Shown here: piece by piece, positions 24,737 to 35,686 of the stretch | Numbering within the stretch: position 1 is the stretch's first letter | How the letters are laid out: every line of letters begins with the position of its first letter | DNA from: Polaribacter aestuariivivens | GTDB lineage: Bacteria; Bacteroidota; Bacteroidia; Flavobacteriales; Flavobacteriaceae | DNA: 64,000 bases | Direction of reading: 5' to 3' | Assembly: GCF_005885675.1 (NCBI RefSeq) | Contig: NZ_VANR01000007.1 | Coordinates: 1 to 64,000 of the forward strand | Made by a program: the position numbers and the translations under genes | The notes under the pieces: model-generated | Database searches by the model: none | What the model was told of the DNA's origin: nothing | What the model saw: the letters and a program-made list of their open reading frames with translations, nothing else

Positions 24737-25828
24737 GTGAAAATCATAGATTGGTACATATTAAAAAGATATTTGGTAACATTTGTATTTACCTTGCTAA
24801 TCTTAATTCCTATTGCAATTGCAATTGATATTTCTGAAAAAATAGATAATTTTTTAGAACATCCAAATTTAGGATTTTACGAAATTTTAGATTCTTATTA
24901 TAAGAACTTTATAATATACTACACCAATACTTTTATGCCTTTGGCGTTGTTTATTGCAGTTATTTTATTTACCTCTAAACTATCTAACAATACCGAAATC
25001 ATTGCAATTACAAATGCAAAAGTATCGTTTACTCGTTTTTTATATCCTTATTTTATTGGTGCAACATTAATTACGGTCATTTCTTTAGGAATGAATCATT
25101 TTGTAGTTCCAAATAGTAGTAAGGTAAGAAGAGCTTTTGAGAAAGAATATATTAGTAATGCACGTCAAAAAAACGATTTAAAATTCATTTCCGATTTTAG
25201 TTTACAACTTACAGATAGTACTTATATTTATTTAAGAAGTTTCAATACAGAAACAAGTGTAGGTTCCTATTTTACCTCAGAAACTTATGATGGTTTAAAA
25301 TTAAAATCAAAACTGTCTGCAGATAATTTAAGATACAATTCTAAAGACTCAACCTTTAAATTAACAAACTGGAGAAAACGACTGATATTTAATGACAGAG
25401 ATAGTATTTTTGAAGGAAAAAAAATAGATACAGTTTTTAGTTTTACACCTAGAGATTTAATTTATAAATCAGCTTTATCACAAGAAATGCCTTCAGATGA
25501 ACTTGTAAGATTTATAAATCTATCTAAAAAAAGAGGTGTAAAAAACTTAAATGCTTATTTGGTTGAGTTGCATAAAAGAACAAGTTTACCAATAGCATCT
25601 TACATTCTTACTATAATCGCTGTCGCACTTGCATTTAGAAAAAAAAGAGGAGGTACAGGAGTAAACTTAGCAATTGGAATTGGAATAATGTTTTTGTACG
25701 TATTTTTCATGAAAATTGGTGAGGTTCTAGGTTCTGTAGCAGGAGTAAATTCTTTTTTATATGTGTGGATTCCCAATATAATTTTTGGAATTATAGCCAT
25801 TTATCTCTACATAAATGCAAGAAAGTAG
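24737..25828 (+). CDS. LptF/LptG family permease
   Basis: This 363 aa inner-membrane protein belongs to the YjgP/YjgQ family, part of the LptBFGC transporter that moves lipopolysaccharide to the outer membrane. It has membrane segments near 10-30, 60-80, 100-120 and three in the last 90 residues, flanking a periplasmic beta-jellyroll domain (about 130-270). The N-terminal IIDWYILKRYLVTFVF is typical. The start is GTG at 24737, 43 nt after tgt, and the 3' end overlaps the next gene by 14 nt. I cannot separate LptF from LptG by eye; LptG is more likely. Confidence 0.88.
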   Translation: MKIIDWYILKRYLVTFVFTLLILIPIAIAIDISEKIDNFLEHPNLGFYEILDSYYKNFIIYYTNTFMPLALFIAVILFTSKLSNNTEIIAITNAKVSFTRFLYPYFIGATLITVISLGMNHFVVPNSSKVRRAFEKEYISNARQKNDLKFISDFSLQLTDSTYIYLRSFNTETSVGSYFTSETYDGLKLKSKLSADNLRYNSKDSTFKLTNWRKRLIFNDRDSIFEGKKIDTVFSFTPRDLIYKSALSQEMPSDELVRFINLSKKRGVKNLNAYLVELHKRTSLPIASYILTIIAVALAFRKKRGGTGVNLAIGIGIMFLYVFFMKIGEVLGSVAGVNSFLYVWIPNIIFGIIAIYLYINARK

Positions 25829-26729
25829 GCTAAAAAACTATTTGCTTTTACACCTTATTGTTTTTATTTGGGGTTTTACTGCCATTTTAGGTGCTTTAAT
25901 TAGTATTGATGCAATTCCTTTGGTTTGGTATCGTATGTTATTAGCTGTACTATTTATTTTTATCTACTTTTTGTTCAAAAAAAAATCAATAAAAATTGAT
26001 AAAAGAACCGTTCTAAAATTTTTTTTCACAGGAGTGGTTATTGCATCTCATTGGATTTTCTTTTTCAAAGCTATAAAAGTATCTAACGTTTCAGTTGCTT
26101 TAGTAACAATGAGCACAGGAGCTTTTTTTACTTCATTAATAGAACCTATTTTTTTTAAACGAAAATTAAAAGCTATTGAAACCATTTTAGGGCTTTTAGT
26201 TATTGCAGGTTTGTATATTATTTTCAATTTTGAGAGCCAATATAAATTAGGAATAATTTATGCATTAATCGCCTCTTTTTTAGGTTCACTATTTGCAGTT
26301 TTAAATGGTTTGTTTATTAAAAAGCACGAAGCAGATACCATTTCATTTTATCAACTATTTTTTGGAACAGTTTTCATTACCATATACTTGTTTTTTACAA
26401 ATGGATTTTCCGTAAGTTTTTTTCAAATTCCAAATTTAGACTGGTTGTACTTAATATTGTTAAGTAGTATTTGTACAGCTTATGCATTTATAGCCTCCGT
26501 AAAAGTGATGAAATACTTGTCACCTTACACAGTTATGCTTACAATTAATTTAGAGCCTATTTATGCTATAATTTTAGCATTAATTATTTTCGGAGACAAA
26601 GAGCAAATGAGTACAACTTTTTATTTAGGTGCATTTATTGTTTTATTTGTAGTATTATTAAACGGAATTATAAAAAACAGAACCGTATTAAAAGGGAAGT
26701 TTAAACAGAAATTGAATAGAAAAAAGTAG
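25815..26729 (+). CDS. DMT superfamily transporter (EamA domain)
   Basis: This 304 aa inner-membrane protein has two EamA repeats and about ten membrane helices, starting with LLLHLIVFIWGFTAILGALISI and with the second repeat from about residue 150. DMT permeases export or import small metabolites; the substrate is not predictable. It overlaps the LptF/G gene by 14 nt and so is probably translated from the same message. The C terminus is strongly basic. Confidence 0.88.
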   Translation: MQESRLKNYLLLHLIVFIWGFTAILGALISIDAIPLVWYRMLLAVLFIFIYFLFKKKSIKIDKRTVLKFFFTGVVIASHWIFFFKAIKVSNVSVALVTMSTGAFFTSLIEPIFFKRKLKAIETILGLLVIAGLYIIFNFESQYKLGIIYALIASFLGSLFAVLNGLFIKKHEADTISFYQLFFGTVFITIYLFFTNGFSVSFFQIPNLDWLYLILLSSICTAYAFIASVKVMKYLSPYTVMLTINLEPIYAIILALIIFGDKEQMSTTFYLGAFIVLFVVLLNGIIKNRTVLKGKFKQKLNRKK

Positions 26730-26735
26730 TAGGTT

Positions 26736-26769
26736 TTTGCCTTAAAAAGCAAATTTTATAGTATGTTTG
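26736..26769 (+). promoter_or_regulatory. accA promoter (TTTG-N22-TATGTTTG)
   Basis: TTTG at 26736-26739 and TATGTTTG at 26762-26769 are separated by 22 bp, slightly long but acceptable for a Bacteroidota promoter. The accA ATG is 35 nt downstream. Confidence 0.6.
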
Positions 26770-26803
26770 CTATTACAAATAACTAAAATCAAATAACTAC
26801 AAA

Positions 26804-27757
26804 ATGGAATATTTAGATTTTGAAATGCCAATAAAAGAGCTTGAAGATCAGCTTCAGAAGTGCCAAATTATTGGAGAAGAAAGCGAAGTTGACGTTACAG
26901 CAACTTGCAAGAAGATTGAAAAAAAATTAGAAAATGCCAGAAAAGATATATATAAAAATCTAACGCCTTGGCAAAGAGTTCAACTATCTAGGCATCCAAA
27001 CAGACCTTATACTTTAGATTATATAAGAGCCATTTGCGGAAATACTTTTATGGAATTACATGGTGACAGATCTGTAAAAGATGATAAAGCAATGATTGGT
27101 GGTTTAGGTAAAATTGGTGATCAATCATACATGTTTATTGGTCAGCAAAAAGGGTACAATACCAAAACACGCCAATACAGAAATTTCGGAATGGCAAACC
27201 CTGAAGGATATAGAAAAGCCTTACGTTTAATGAAAATGGCAGAAAAATTTGGAATTCCTGTAGTTACTTTGTTAGACACTCCAGGTGCATATCCAGGTTT
27301 AGAAGCAGAAGAACGTGGTCAAGGTGAAGCAATTGCTAGAAATATTTTTGAAATGACTCGTTTAAAAACACCAATTATTACTATTGTTATTGGTGAAGGA
27401 GCTTCAGGAGGTGCTTTAGGTATTGGAGTAGGAGATAGAGTTTACATGATGGAAAATACATGGTATACTGTAATATCACCTGAGTCTTGTTCTTCTATAT
27501 TATGGAGAAGTTGGGAATTTAAAGAACAAGCTGCAGAAGCACTAAAGTTAACTGGAACAGATATGAAAAAGTTAAAGTTAATTGATGGTATTATTAAAGA
27601 ACCTGTAGGAGGTGCTCATTCAGATAGAGAAGGAGCTTTTAAAGCAGTTCAAGAGCAAATTATAAGTGCTTTTGATGAATTAAAAGATTTATCTGATGCT
27701 GATTTGGTTTCTAAAAGAATGGATAAATATGCAAATATGGGTGTTTATAAAGAGTAA
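26804..27757 (+). CDS. accA: Acetyl-CoA carboxylase carboxyltransferase subunit alpha
   Basis: This 317 aa subunit forms, with AccD, the transferase half of acetyl-CoA carboxylase that makes malonyl-CoA for fatty acid synthesis. The sequence is typical throughout: [75 protein letters not shown] and [17 protein letters not shown] form the oxyanion and CoA sites. The length matches the family. It is monocistronic with its own promoter and terminator. Confidence 0.97.
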   Translation: MEYLDFEMPIKELEDQLQKCQIIGEESEVDVTATCKKIEKKLENARKDIYKNLTPWQRVQLSRHPNRPYTLDYIRAICGNTFMELHGDRSVKDDKAMIGGLGKIGDQSYMFIGQQKGYNTKTRQYRNFGMANPEGYRKALRLMKMAEKFGIPVVTLLDTPGAYPGLEAEERGQGEAIARNIFEMTRLKTPIITIVIGEGASGGALGIGVGDRVYMMENTWYTVISPESCSSILWRSWEFKEQAAEALKLTGTDMKKLKLIDGIIKEPVGGAHSDREGAFKAVQEQIISAFDELKDLSDADLVSKRMDKYANMGVYKE

Positions 27758-27784
27758 ATTTCACTCAGAATAAATAAGTTAAAT

Positions 27785-27819
27785 AAAAAAGCGAAATTCT
27801 AAATGAATTTCGCTTTTTT
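27785..27819 (+). terminator. accA terminator
   Basis: A 15 bp stem (containing GCGAAATTC, 27791-27799, and GAATTTCGC, 27805-27813) with a TAAAT loop is bordered by A- and T-runs. It can serve both accA and the convergent thioredoxin-like gene. Confidence 0.88.
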
Positions 27820-27845
27820 ATTTTATTAAAATTTAAAAGAAATAT

Positions 27846-28874
27846 TTAAATACCTAAAGAGGTAAACATTTCTTTTAACCTTGGATCAGAAGGTCTAGGT
27901 GCGTTTGGATTTACAATATTTCCATCAGGATCTACCAAAATAAATCTTGGAATTCCTGTGATTTGATATGCTTGTTGAAAAGAATAATCTTCACCAGACC
28001 ATAACTGTACACCACTCAAATCTTTTTCTTTTACAAAGTTTCTCCATTTTTTTTCAGCAGCTTCCCAAGAACCCCCATTTCTTCTTGCTTCGTCAGTAGA
28101 AATACTAACAAATTCAATGTTTTTATTACGATACTCTTTTTCTAGTGATTTTAAATAAGGAATTTGTTGAATACAAGGTCCACACCAAGTTGCCCAAACA
28201 TCTATGTAAACATATTTTCCTTTGAAAGAGTCAAGTGATTTTTTTCCACCTTTAAAATCTACATAATCTGTAAATTTAGGTGAAGGAGTTCCTTTTGCTG
28301 TAGCTTTATTTCTTGCATAAGTTGTATTAAAAAAGTTAACCATTTGCTCAGTTTGTTGGTTTGCCATAATAGTTAAAGAGCTATCAACATCTGAATAAGA
28401 ATTTAAAATACTATCAAATTTACTTTTGATGTTGGCTACTTTAGTTTTAAAAGCTTCTTCTTCTAACTCTAAAATCAAAGCAGGGTTTCCTAATTTTTGA
28501 CTTTCTTCAACTTGAGCAATTATAAAGTTACTATTATCAGCACCTTTTCCAGAAAATTGAAAGCTAGTCATAAATTTTTCTGAATCACCATTTAACTTTA
28601 TATCAAAACCATTTTTTAAGTAAATTGGCGCTCTTTTTGTAGGGTCTGTACTAATAACATATATAGCAGGTTCTGTTACTTTTAAAGTATCGCTAAAAGT
28701 GCCATCTTCATTAATAGAAATTGTTTTTACAAGTCCTTTTTGGCTAGAAATTGTAAGGATAGAGTCTTTGTTGTTTTCTAGTTTTCCTGAGAATGATAAG
28801 TAGTTTTTTGGGTGTTCTGAAGTGCAAGAAACTATGGCTAATATAGCACAAAATAGAATGCTTATTTTTTTCAT
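27846..28874 (-). CDS. TlpA-like thioredoxin-fold lipoprotein (DUF4369 type)
   Basis: This 342 aa protein has a lipoprotein signal (C17 in AIVSC), an N-terminal domain resembling DUF4369 (about 25-120) and a C-terminal TlpA/AhpC-TSA thioredoxin domain from about residue 195. The redox motif is WCGPC (C231, C234) and the cis-proline loop is TGIPRF. Such proteins keep periplasmic cysteines reduced or support cytochrome maturation and stress responses; the exact partner is unknown. It stands alone between accA and clpC. Confidence 0.9.
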   Translation of the reverse strand: MKKISILFCAILAIVSCTSEHPKNYLSFSGKLENNKDSILTISSQKGLVKTISINEDGTFSDTLKVTEPAIYVISTDPTKRAPIYLKNGFDIKLNGDSEKFMTSFQFSGKGADNSNFIIAQVEESQKLGNPALILELEEEAFKTKVANIKSKFDSILNSYSDVDSSLTIMANQQTEQMVNFFNTTYARNKATAKGTPSPKFTDYVDFKGGKKSLDSFKGKYVYIDVWATWCGPCIQQIPYLKSLEKEYRNKNIEFVSISTDEARRNGGSWEAAEKKWRNFVKEKDLSGVQLWSGEDYSFQQAYQITGIPRFILVDPDGNIVNPNAPRPSDPRLKEMFTSLGI

Positions 28875-28987
28875 TTTAATGTTTTATAATTTGACGCAAA
28901 TATAGAAATTTAATTAAAGCATATTTTGTAAGTTTTTTTGATTTTAGAAAGATTTAACTTTAAAAATATTATGCTAAAGTTATAGTA

Positions 28988-29020
28988 AAAAAAAATCCCA
29001 AATTTTGTAATTTGGGATTT
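28988..29020 (-). terminator. clpC terminator
   Basis: A perfect 12 bp stem (AAATCCCAAATT 28993-29004, AATTTGGGATTT 29009-29020) with a 4-base loop lies 8 bases after the clpC stop, with a T-run on the minus strand. Confidence 0.9.
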
Positions 29021-29027
29021 TCTTTTT

Positions 29028-31586
29028 TTATGACTCTGTTTCTGTTCTAGTTTCAGGTTTTTTTTCGCCTTTTTCAATATTAATGGTGAGTATGTTTTTG
29101 TCCTCATCTAAATCCATAGCTATTGTATCACCTTCAGAAAGTTTGGAGTTTACAATTTCTTCTGCCAAAGCATCTTCTATATATTTCTGTATGGCTCTTT
29201 TTAATGGTCTTGCTCCATATTTTTTATCGAAACCTTTGTCAGCAATATAATCTTTTGCTTTTTCGCTTAAGTTTAAAGTATACCCTAAATCAGAAATTCT
29301 ATGTAATAGTTTGTCTAACTCTATGTCAATAATTGAATGAATATCTTCTCTTTCTAATGCATTAAATACAATAACATCGTCAATTCTATTTAAAAATTCC
29401 GGTGCGAAAGATTTTTTTAAGGCATCTTCAATTACAGATTTTGCGTGTGCATCTGCTTGTGCAGTTTTTGTAGCTGTTCCAAAACCAACACCACCTCCAA
29501 AATCTTTTAATTGACGTGCACCAATGTTAGAAGTCATAATGATGATAGTATTTCTAAAATCTATTTTACGTCCTAAACTGTCTGTGATATGTCCATCATC
29601 TAAAATTTGAAGTAACATATTAAATACATCTGGATGCGCTTTTTCAATTTCATCTAATAAAACTACAGAATATGGTTTTCTACGAACTTTTTCAGTTAAT
29701 TGCCCTCCTTCTTCATAACCAACATATCCTGGAGGAGCACCAATTAAACGAGAAATGGCGAATTTTTCCATATATTCACTCATGTCAATTCTAATTAAGG
29801 AATCATCAGAATCAAATAATTCACGAGCTAGTATTTTTGCCAATTGTGTTTTACCAACACCAGTTTGTCCTAAGAAAATAAATGATCCAATTGGTTTGTT
29901 TGGGTCTTTAAGTCCAACTCTATTTCTTTGAATGGCTTTTACAACTTTACTTACAGCTTCATTTTGACCAATAACTTTACCTTTAATTAAATCTGGTAGT
30001 TCATGTAATCTATGGCTTTCTGCTTCTGCAACCCTGTTTACTGGAATTCCAGTCATCATAGAAACTACTTCTGCAACATTGTCTTCTGTAACAATTTCAC
30101 GGTTTAATTTAGAATCATCTTCCCATTGTTTTTGGGCAGAATCTAAAGCAGCTTCCATATTTTTTTCGTCATCACGAAGTTTGGCAGCCTCTTCATATTT
30201 TTGACCATTTACAGCTTTTGTTTTTTTATCACGAATAATTTCTAACTGTGACTCTAGCTCTAAAACTTGTTTTGGAACAACTATATTGGTGATATGAATT
30301 CTTGATCCGGCTTCATCTAAAGCATCAATAGCTTTGTCTGGAAGATATCTGTCAGTCATATATCTGTTTGTTAATTTTACACAAGCTTCTAGAGCATCAT
30401 CTGTGTAATTTACATGATGGTGCTCTTCGTATTTACTTTTTATATTGTGTAAAATTTGTATGGTTTCTTCAACAGTAGTTGGATCTACAATTACTTTTTG
30501 AAAACGACGCTCTAATGCACCATCTTTTTCAATATTAGTTCTGTATTCATCTAAAGTTGTAGCTCCAATACATTGTATTTCACCTCTTGCTAAAGCTGGT
30601 TTTAACATGTTAGAGGCATCTAGTGAACCTGTTGCACCTCCAGCACCAACAATGGTATGAATTTCATCAATAAAAAGAATAATATCGTCATTTTTTTCTA
30701 ATTCGTTCATTAAAGCTTTCATGCGTTCTTCAAACTGACCACGATATTTTGTACCTGCAACCAAGCTTGCTAAATCTAAAGAAACTAAACGTTTGTCAAA
30801 TAAAATTCTAGAAACTTTACGCTCTACAATTCTTAAAGCCAAACCTTCAGCAATGGCAGATTTACCAACACCAGGTTCACCAATTAACATTGGATTATTC
30901 TTTTTTCTTCTACTTAAAATTTGAGAAACTCTTTCTATTTCTTTTTGTCTACCAACGACAGGATCTAATTTGCCACTTTCTGCTAATAAAGTCAAATCCC
31001 TTCCAAAATTATCTAAAACAGGTGTTTTTGATTTTTTTACTGATTTTCCTTTTTGAGGTTGTTCAAACGGATTTGGCTTTTCAGAAGCAAATTCATCATC
31101 AGAAGGCGTTTCAGCAATCGGATTGTTAGGTAAATCTGCATCATTTACATGTAGCTGTTTGTACAATGCTTTGGCTTCATCATAATTTACATGATATTTA
31201 TGTATTAATTTTGTTGTAGGATCATTCTCGTTCCTAAGAATACAAAGCAATAAGTGTGCAGTATCAATTGACTCACTTTGGTATAGTTTAGCTTCTAAAA
31301 AAGTAGTTTTAAGTGCTTTTTCTGCTTGTCTTGTTAAATGAAGGTTTTTCTTTTCTGAAGTTTCTGCAAAAGCAGGATTTGCAGGATTAAGCTGTTCCAG
31401 CTTTTTACGCAGTAAAATAGTATCTACATCAAATGCAGTTAAAATTTCCATTGCTTTTCCTTCTCCTTTTCTTATCAAACCTAGTAATAAATGTTCTGTT
31501 CCAATAAATTCATGCCCTAATCTTAGCGCTTCTTCTTTACTGAAAGCGATTACGTCTCTTACTTTTGGTGAAAAATTATCGTCCAT
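29028..31586 (-). CDS. clpC: ATP-dependent Clp protease ATP-binding subunit ClpC
   Basis: This 852 aa AAA+ unfoldase feeds proteins to ClpP. Order of domains: two Clp-N repeats (about 1-150), a charged linker, AAA module 1 with Walker [10 protein letters not shown] and Walker [17 protein letters not shown], a UVR-type segment ([25 protein letters not shown]), AAA module 2 with GQTGVGKTQ and [14 protein letters not shown], and the ClpB D2-small domain. The UVR insert and absence of a long ClpB middle domain identify ClpC. It is monocistronic; the upstream region has a possible sigma-54-type promoter. Confidence 0.95.
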   Translation of the reverse strand: MDDNFSPKVRDVIAFSKEEALRLGHEFIGTEHLLLGLIRKGEGKAMEILTAFDVDTILLRKKLEQLNPANPAFAETSEKKNLHLTRQAEKALKTTFLEAKLYQSESIDTAHLLLCILRNENDPTTKLIHKYHVNYDEAKALYKQLHVNDADLPNNPIAETPSDDEFASEKPNPFEQPQKGKSVKKSKTPVLDNFGRDLTLLAESGKLDPVVGRQKEIERVSQILSRRKKNNPMLIGEPGVGKSAIAEGLALRIVERKVSRILFDKRLVSLDLASLVAGTKYRGQFEERMKALMNELEKNDDIILFIDEIHTIVGAGGATGSLDASNMLKPALARGEIQCIGATTLDEYRTNIEKDGALERRFQKVIVDPTTVEETIQILHNIKSKYEEHHHVNYTDDALEACVKLTNRYMTDRYLPDKAIDALDEAGSRIHITNIVVPKQVLELESQLEIIRDKKTKAVNGQKYEEAAKLRDDEKNMEAALDSAQKQWEDDSKLNREIVTEDNVAEVVSMMTGIPVNRVAEAESHRLHELPDLIKGKVIGQNEAVSKVVKAIQRNRVGLKDPNKPIGSFIFLGQTGVGKTQLAKILARELFDSDDSLIRIDMSEYMEKFAISRLIGAPPGYVGYEEGGQLTEKVRRKPYSVVLLDEIEKAHPDVFNMLLQILDDGHITDSLGRKIDFRNTIIIMTSNIGARQLKDFGGGVGFGTATKTAQADAHAKSVIEDALKKSFAPEFLNRIDDVIVFNALEREDIHSIIDIELDKLLHRISDLGYTLNLSEKAKDYIADKGFDKKYGARPLKRAIQKYIEDALAEEIVNSKLSEGDTIAMDLDEDKNILTINIEKGEKKPETRTETES

Positions 31587-31635
31587 ATATATTGTATCTA
31601 TTGATGTAAATTTAGTCCTTTTTTTTTTGAATAAT

Positions 31636-31652
31636 TACAAAAAAGATGCCAA
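31636..31652 (-). promoter_or_regulatory. Possible sigma-54-type promoter of clpC
   Basis: On the minus strand TTGGCA (31652-31647), six bases and TTGTA (31640-31636) match the -24/-12 pattern TGGCAC-N5-TTGCW, with the invariant GG at the right distance and T in place of C in the -12 GC. A start near 31625 would give a leader of about 39 nt. A TAnnTTTG-like box is only poorly matched here (TAAATTTA). Confidence 0.4.
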
Positions 31653-31659
31653 GGCTGTA

Positions 31660-31672
31660 AAACTGACAGTTT
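31660..31672. promoter_or_regulatory. Palindrome AAACTGACAGTTT between clpC and gyrA
   Basis: A perfect 6 bp inverted repeat with a single central base lies 7 bp upstream of the -24 element of the clpC promoter candidate. It may be a regulator site. The rest of 31587-31848 holds only the gyrA -7 box and AT-rich sequence. Confidence 0.4.
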
Positions 31673-31774
31673 GACTTTGTTACCAAGTTAAAGAACTATT
31701 GAAAATCAACCAAATAAATTAGTGTTAAAAATTATCAAAAAATGTTGATAACTCTATAGAATTGATAAAGGGAA

Positions 31775-31782
31775 TATCTTTG
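31775..31782 (+). promoter_or_regulatory. gyrA promoter, -7 box TATCTTTG
   Basis: An exact TAnnTTTG match 66 nt before the gyrA ATG. No TTG at the optimal distance. Confidence 0.5.
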
Positions 31783-31848
31783 TAAATATTGATAGAAATA
31801 GTATCTTGCCTTGTTTTAAAAAAATGAATAAATATTAATAGAAAATAT

Positions 31849-34356
31849 ATGACAGAGGGAGAAAAGTTAATTCCAATTAACATTGAAGAGCAGATGAAAG
31901 CTGCCTATATTGATTATTCAATGTCAGTTATTGTTTCCAGAGCATTACCAGATGTTAGAGATGGTTTAAAACCAGTTCATAGAAGAGTTTTGTATGGTAT
32001 GCATGAGTTAGGAATTAAAGCAACTGGAGCGTATAAAAAATCTGCAAGAATTGTTGGAGAAGTTTTAGGAAAGTATCACCCACATGGAGATACATCTGTA
32101 TATGATTCTATGGTTCGTATGGCGCAAGATTGGAGTGTACGTTACATGATGGTAGATGGCCAAGGAAACTTTGGTTCTGTTGATGGTGATTCGCCAGCAG
32201 CAATGCGTTATACAGAGGTTAGGATGCAAAAAATATCAGAAGAAATGTTAGCTGATATTGAAAAAGAAACTGTAGACCATCGATTAAACTTTGATGATAC
32301 TTTGCAAGAACCTACTGTATTACCAACAAGAATACCAAACTTATTGGTAAATGGAGCTTCTGGTATTGCTGTAGGTATGGCTACTAATATGGCACCACAT
32401 AACTTAACAGAAGTTATAAATGGTACAGTAGCATATATAGACAATAGAGATATTGAGATAGATGAGTTAATGCAGCACATAACAGCTCCTGATTTTCCAA
32501 CAGGAGGAATCATTTATGGTTACGATGGTGTAAGAGATGCATTTCATACAGGACGTGGACGAATTGTAATGCGTGCTAAAGCAATTATTGAAGAAGTTAA
32601 GGGGCGTGAATGTATAATTGTTACCGAAATTCCTTATCAAGTCAATAAAGCAGACATGATTAAAAAAACTGCTGATTTGGTAAATGAGAAAAAATTAGAA
32701 GGCATTGCCAACATTAGAGATGAATCTGATAGAAACGGAATGCGTATTGTTTATATTTTAAAAAGAGATGCAATACCAAACATTGTTTTAAATAAACTTT
32801 TCAAATATACTCAGTTACAAACCTCATTTAGTGTAAACAATATTGCTTTAGTAAATGGAAGACCAGAACAATTAAACTTAAAGCAGTTAATACATTATTT
32901 TGTAGAACATAGACATGAAGTTATTGTTCGTAGAACAGAATTTGAATTAAAAAAAGCAGAAGCAAGAGCACATATTTTAGAAGGTTTAATTATTGCTTCA
33001 GATAATATTGATGAAGTAATAAAAATAATTAGAGCATCTTCTAATGCTGACGAAGCTAGAGAAAGCCTAATTAAGCGTTTTGAGTTAACTGAAATTCAAG
33101 CGAAAGCAATTGTAGAAATGCGTTTGCGTCAATTAACAGGTTTAGAGCAAGATAAATTACGTGCAGAATATGATGAAATAATGATTACGATTGCTGATTT
33201 AAAAGATATTTTAGCAAACGAACCAAGACGTTATCAAATTATAAAAGACGAGTTACTACATATCAAAGATAAATATGGTGATGAACGTAGATCTACCATA
33301 GAATATGCTGGTGGAGATATGCGTATTGAGGATATGATTCCAGATACGAAAGTTGTTGTAACAATCTCTAATGCAGGTTACCTAAAAAGAACTAATTTAG
33401 ATGAATATAAAGTTCAAAATAGAGGAGGAAGAGGTCAAAAAGGTGCAACAACCAGAAACGAAGATTTCTTAGAACACTTATTTGTTGGTACCAATCACCA
33501 ATACATGATGTTTTTTACTCAAAAAGGAAAAGTATTTTGGATGCGAGTTTATGAAATTCCAGAAGGTGGAAAAAACACCAAAGGAAGAGCTATGCAAAAC
33601 CTTATTAATATTGAACCAGACGATTCTGTAAAAGCATTCTTAGTTACTCAAGATTTAAAAGACGAAGAGTACATAAACAGCCATTATGTGATTATGGCTA
33701 CAAAGAAAGGGCAAGTTAAAAAAACTTCTTTAGAGCAATATTCACGTCCAAGAACAAACGGAATAAATGCAATTACAATTAAAGAAGGTGATGAATTACT
33801 AGAAGCAAAATTAACAACTGGTGATAGTCAAGTAATGTTAGCATTGGCATCAGGTAAATCTATTCGTTTTGAAGAAGCAAAAACAAGACCAATGGGAAGA
33901 ACAGCTTCTGGTGTGCGCGGAATTACTTTACAACATGAAAATGACGAAGTTATTGGAATGGTAGCTGTAAATGATATGGAAAGCAATATTTTAGTAGTTT
34001 CTGAAAAAGGTTACGGAAAACGCTCTAGTTTAGAAGATTATAGAATTACAAACAGAGGAGGTAAAGGAGTGAAAACACTAAATATTTCTGAAAAAACAGG
34101 TAATTTAGTAGCCATTAAAAATGTAGATGATTCTAATGATTTAATGATTATAAACAAATCTGGTTTAACCATTAGAATGGCAGTGGAAGATTTACGTGTT
34201 ATGGGACGTGCAACTCAAGGAGTTCGTTTAATTAATATTAAAGAAGATGACAGTATTGCAGCTGTAGCAAAAGTAGTGCATGAAGGTGATGATGAAGAAT
34301 CTGATCAAGAAACAGAGAATGGCACGGAAATTGAAAATAATACAAACGAAGAGTAA
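31849..34356 (+). CDS. gyrA: DNA gyrase subunit A
   Basis: This 835 aa subunit makes the DNA breaks in gyrase. The winged-helix active site is AAMRYTE with catalytic Y121, and the quinolone-binding region reads [11 protein letters not shown], with Thr82 and Asp86 where Escherichia coli has Ser83 and Asp87. The GyrA-box sequence [10 protein letters not shown] (near residue 525) in the C-terminal beta-pinwheel separates it from ParC. The tail is acidic ([22 protein letters not shown]). A TPR gene starts 22 nt downstream, apparently in the same transcript. Confidence 0.96.
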   Translation: MTEGEKLIPINIEEQMKAAYIDYSMSVIVSRALPDVRDGLKPVHRRVLYGMHELGIKATGAYKKSARIVGEVLGKYHPHGDTSVYDSMVRMAQDWSVRYMMVDGQGNFGSVDGDSPAAMRYTEVRMQKISEEMLADIEKETVDHRLNFDDTLQEPTVLPTRIPNLLVNGASGIAVGMATNMAPHNLTEVINGTVAYIDNRDIEIDELMQHITAPDFPTGGIIYGYDGVRDAFHTGRGRIVMRAKAIIEEVKGRECIIVTEIPYQVNKADMIKKTADLVNEKKLEGIANIRDESDRNGMRIVYILKRDAIPNIVLNKLFKYTQLQTSFSVNNIALVNGRPEQLNLKQLIHYFVEHRHEVIVRRTEFELKKAEARAHILEGLIIASDNIDEVIKIIRASSNADEARESLIKRFELTEIQAKAIVEMRLRQLTGLEQDKLRAEYDEIMITIADLKDILANEPRRYQIIKDELLHIKDKYGDERRSTIEYAGGDMRIEDMIPDTKVVVTISNAGYLKRTNLDEYKVQNRGGRGQKGATTRNEDFLEHLFVGTNHQYMMFFTQKGKVFWMRVYEIPEGGKNTKGRAMQNLINIEPDDSVKAFLVTQDLKDEEYINSHYVIMATKKGQVKKTSLEQYSRPRTNGINAITIKEGDELLEAKLTTGDSQVMLALASGKSIRFEEAKTRPMGRTASGVRGITLQHENDEVIGMVAVNDMESNILVVSEKGYGKRSSLEDYRITNRGGKGVKTLNISEKTGNLVAIKNVDDSNDLMIINKSGLTIRMAVEDLRVMGRATQGVRLINIKEDDSIAAVAKVVHEGDDEESDQETENGTEIENNTNEE

Positions 34357-34378
34357 AAATAAATTAAAATAATAAAAA

Positions 34379-35629
34379 ATGAAAAAACAAATATTAGCAC
34401 TTTCTTTAGGTTTAATGTCTGTAGTTGCTTTTAGTCAAAAAAAAGAATTGAGAGTAGCAGAAAAAGCTATAAAGAAACAAGATTATACTGCTGCCTTAGC
34501 AGCTGCAAATTCAGTTGAAGGTATGCTAGAAACTATGGATTCTAAATACAAAGCACAGTATTATTTTGTAAAAGGTCAAGCTTTAGCAGGAAAAAATAAA
34601 TATGCAGAAGCTGCAGAAGCGTTTAATAAGCTTTTTGCTTATGAAAAAGAAATTGGTAGAGAAAGATACTCAAAGGATGCACAACCAATGCTAAATAAAT
34701 TAATAGAAAAAGTATCTAATTTAGGAGCTGACTTATATAATAAAGACAAAAACTATAAAGAAGCTGCCAAGAATTTTTATTTAACCTATAAACTAAGTCC
34801 AAAGGATACCTCTTTTTTATACAACGCTGCAGTTAGTGCTTCTTTAGCTAAAGATTATGATACCTCTTTGGAATATTATAATGAGTTAAAAGATCTTGGT
34901 TATACTGGAATTTCAACACTTTACGTAGCAACAAATAAAGAAACTGGTGCAGTAGAAAATTTGGGCTCCAAAGCAAATAGAGATGCTATGGTAAAAATAG
35001 GTCAATATATAAACCCAACTGTTCAAGTAACTGAATCTAAAAAAGCAGAAATTGTAAAAAATATTGGTTATATATATGTAAACCAAGGTAAAACAGAAGA
35101 AGCAATTACTGCTTTACAAGAAGCTAGAAAATCAGACCCAAAAGATATTAATTTGTTAATGAATGAAGCGCAAATGTATATCAAGTTAGAAAAAATGGAT
35201 AAATTTGGTGAGTTAATGAGAGAAGCAGTTGCTTTAGATCCAACAAACCCTATATTATTTTATAACTTAGGTGTTGTAAACGCAAACGAAGATAAAATTG
35301 AAGAAGCGATTGGTTATTATAAAAAAGCAATAGAGTTAGATCCAAAATATGGTGATGCATATTTAAATTTGGGTGTTACAATTTTAAATCAACGTGTTGA
35401 TGTTATTGAAGAGATGAATGAAAACTTATCAAATGATAAAAAATATACAGAGTTAGAAGGTAAGTTAAGGAAAATTTGCAAAGAAGCATTACCTTACTTA
35501 ATTGAAGCAGATAAAATCAATAGAACAGAAAATACTGTTACTTCTCTTATGAATATTTATGATACTTTAGAGATGACAGATAAAGCAGATGCTTTAAGAA
35601 AAGTTTACAAAGAAATGAGAGGAAATTAG
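34379..35629 (+). CDS. Secreted tetratricopeptide repeat protein
   Basis: This 416 aa protein has a signal peptide (1-19, ending VVAFSQ) and several TPR units: near 48-85, 120-155, 220-260 and 288-325, the last being canonical (NPILFYNLGVVNANEDKIEEAIGYYKKAIELDPKYGDAYLNLGV). TPR proteins form scaffolds in the periplasm or outer membrane; no enzymatic domain is seen. It follows gyrA closely, an arrangement I believe is common in Flavobacteriaceae, but no functional link to gyrase is evident. Confidence 0.85.
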   Translation: MKKQILALSLGLMSVVAFSQKKELRVAEKAIKKQDYTAALAAANSVEGMLETMDSKYKAQYYFVKGQALAGKNKYAEAAEAFNKLFAYEKEIGRERYSKDAQPMLNKLIEKVSNLGADLYNKDKNYKEAAKNFYLTYKLSPKDTSFLYNAAVSASLAKDYDTSLEYYNELKDLGYTGISTLYVATNKETGAVENLGSKANRDAMVKIGQYINPTVQVTESKKAEIVKNIGYIYVNQGKTEEAITALQEARKSDPKDINLLMNEAQMYIKLEKMDKFGELMREAVALDPTNPILFYNLGVVNANEDKIEEAIGYYKKAIELDPKYGDAYLNLGVTILNQRVDVIEEMNENLSNDKKYTELEGKLRKICKEALPYLIEADKINRTENTVTSLMNIYDTLEMTDKADALRKVYKEMRGN

Positions 35630-35652
35630 TTTCTCTCTTAATTTGGAAAATA

Positions 35653-35686
35653 AAAAAACCGAAATTTTAAATTTCGGTTTTTTTTA
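35653..35686 (+). terminator. gyrA-TPR terminator
   Basis: A stem containing ACCGAAATT and AATTTCGGT with flanking A- and T-runs lies 24 bases after the TPR gene stop and overlaps the 3' end of the convergent peptidase gene. Confidence 0.85.
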
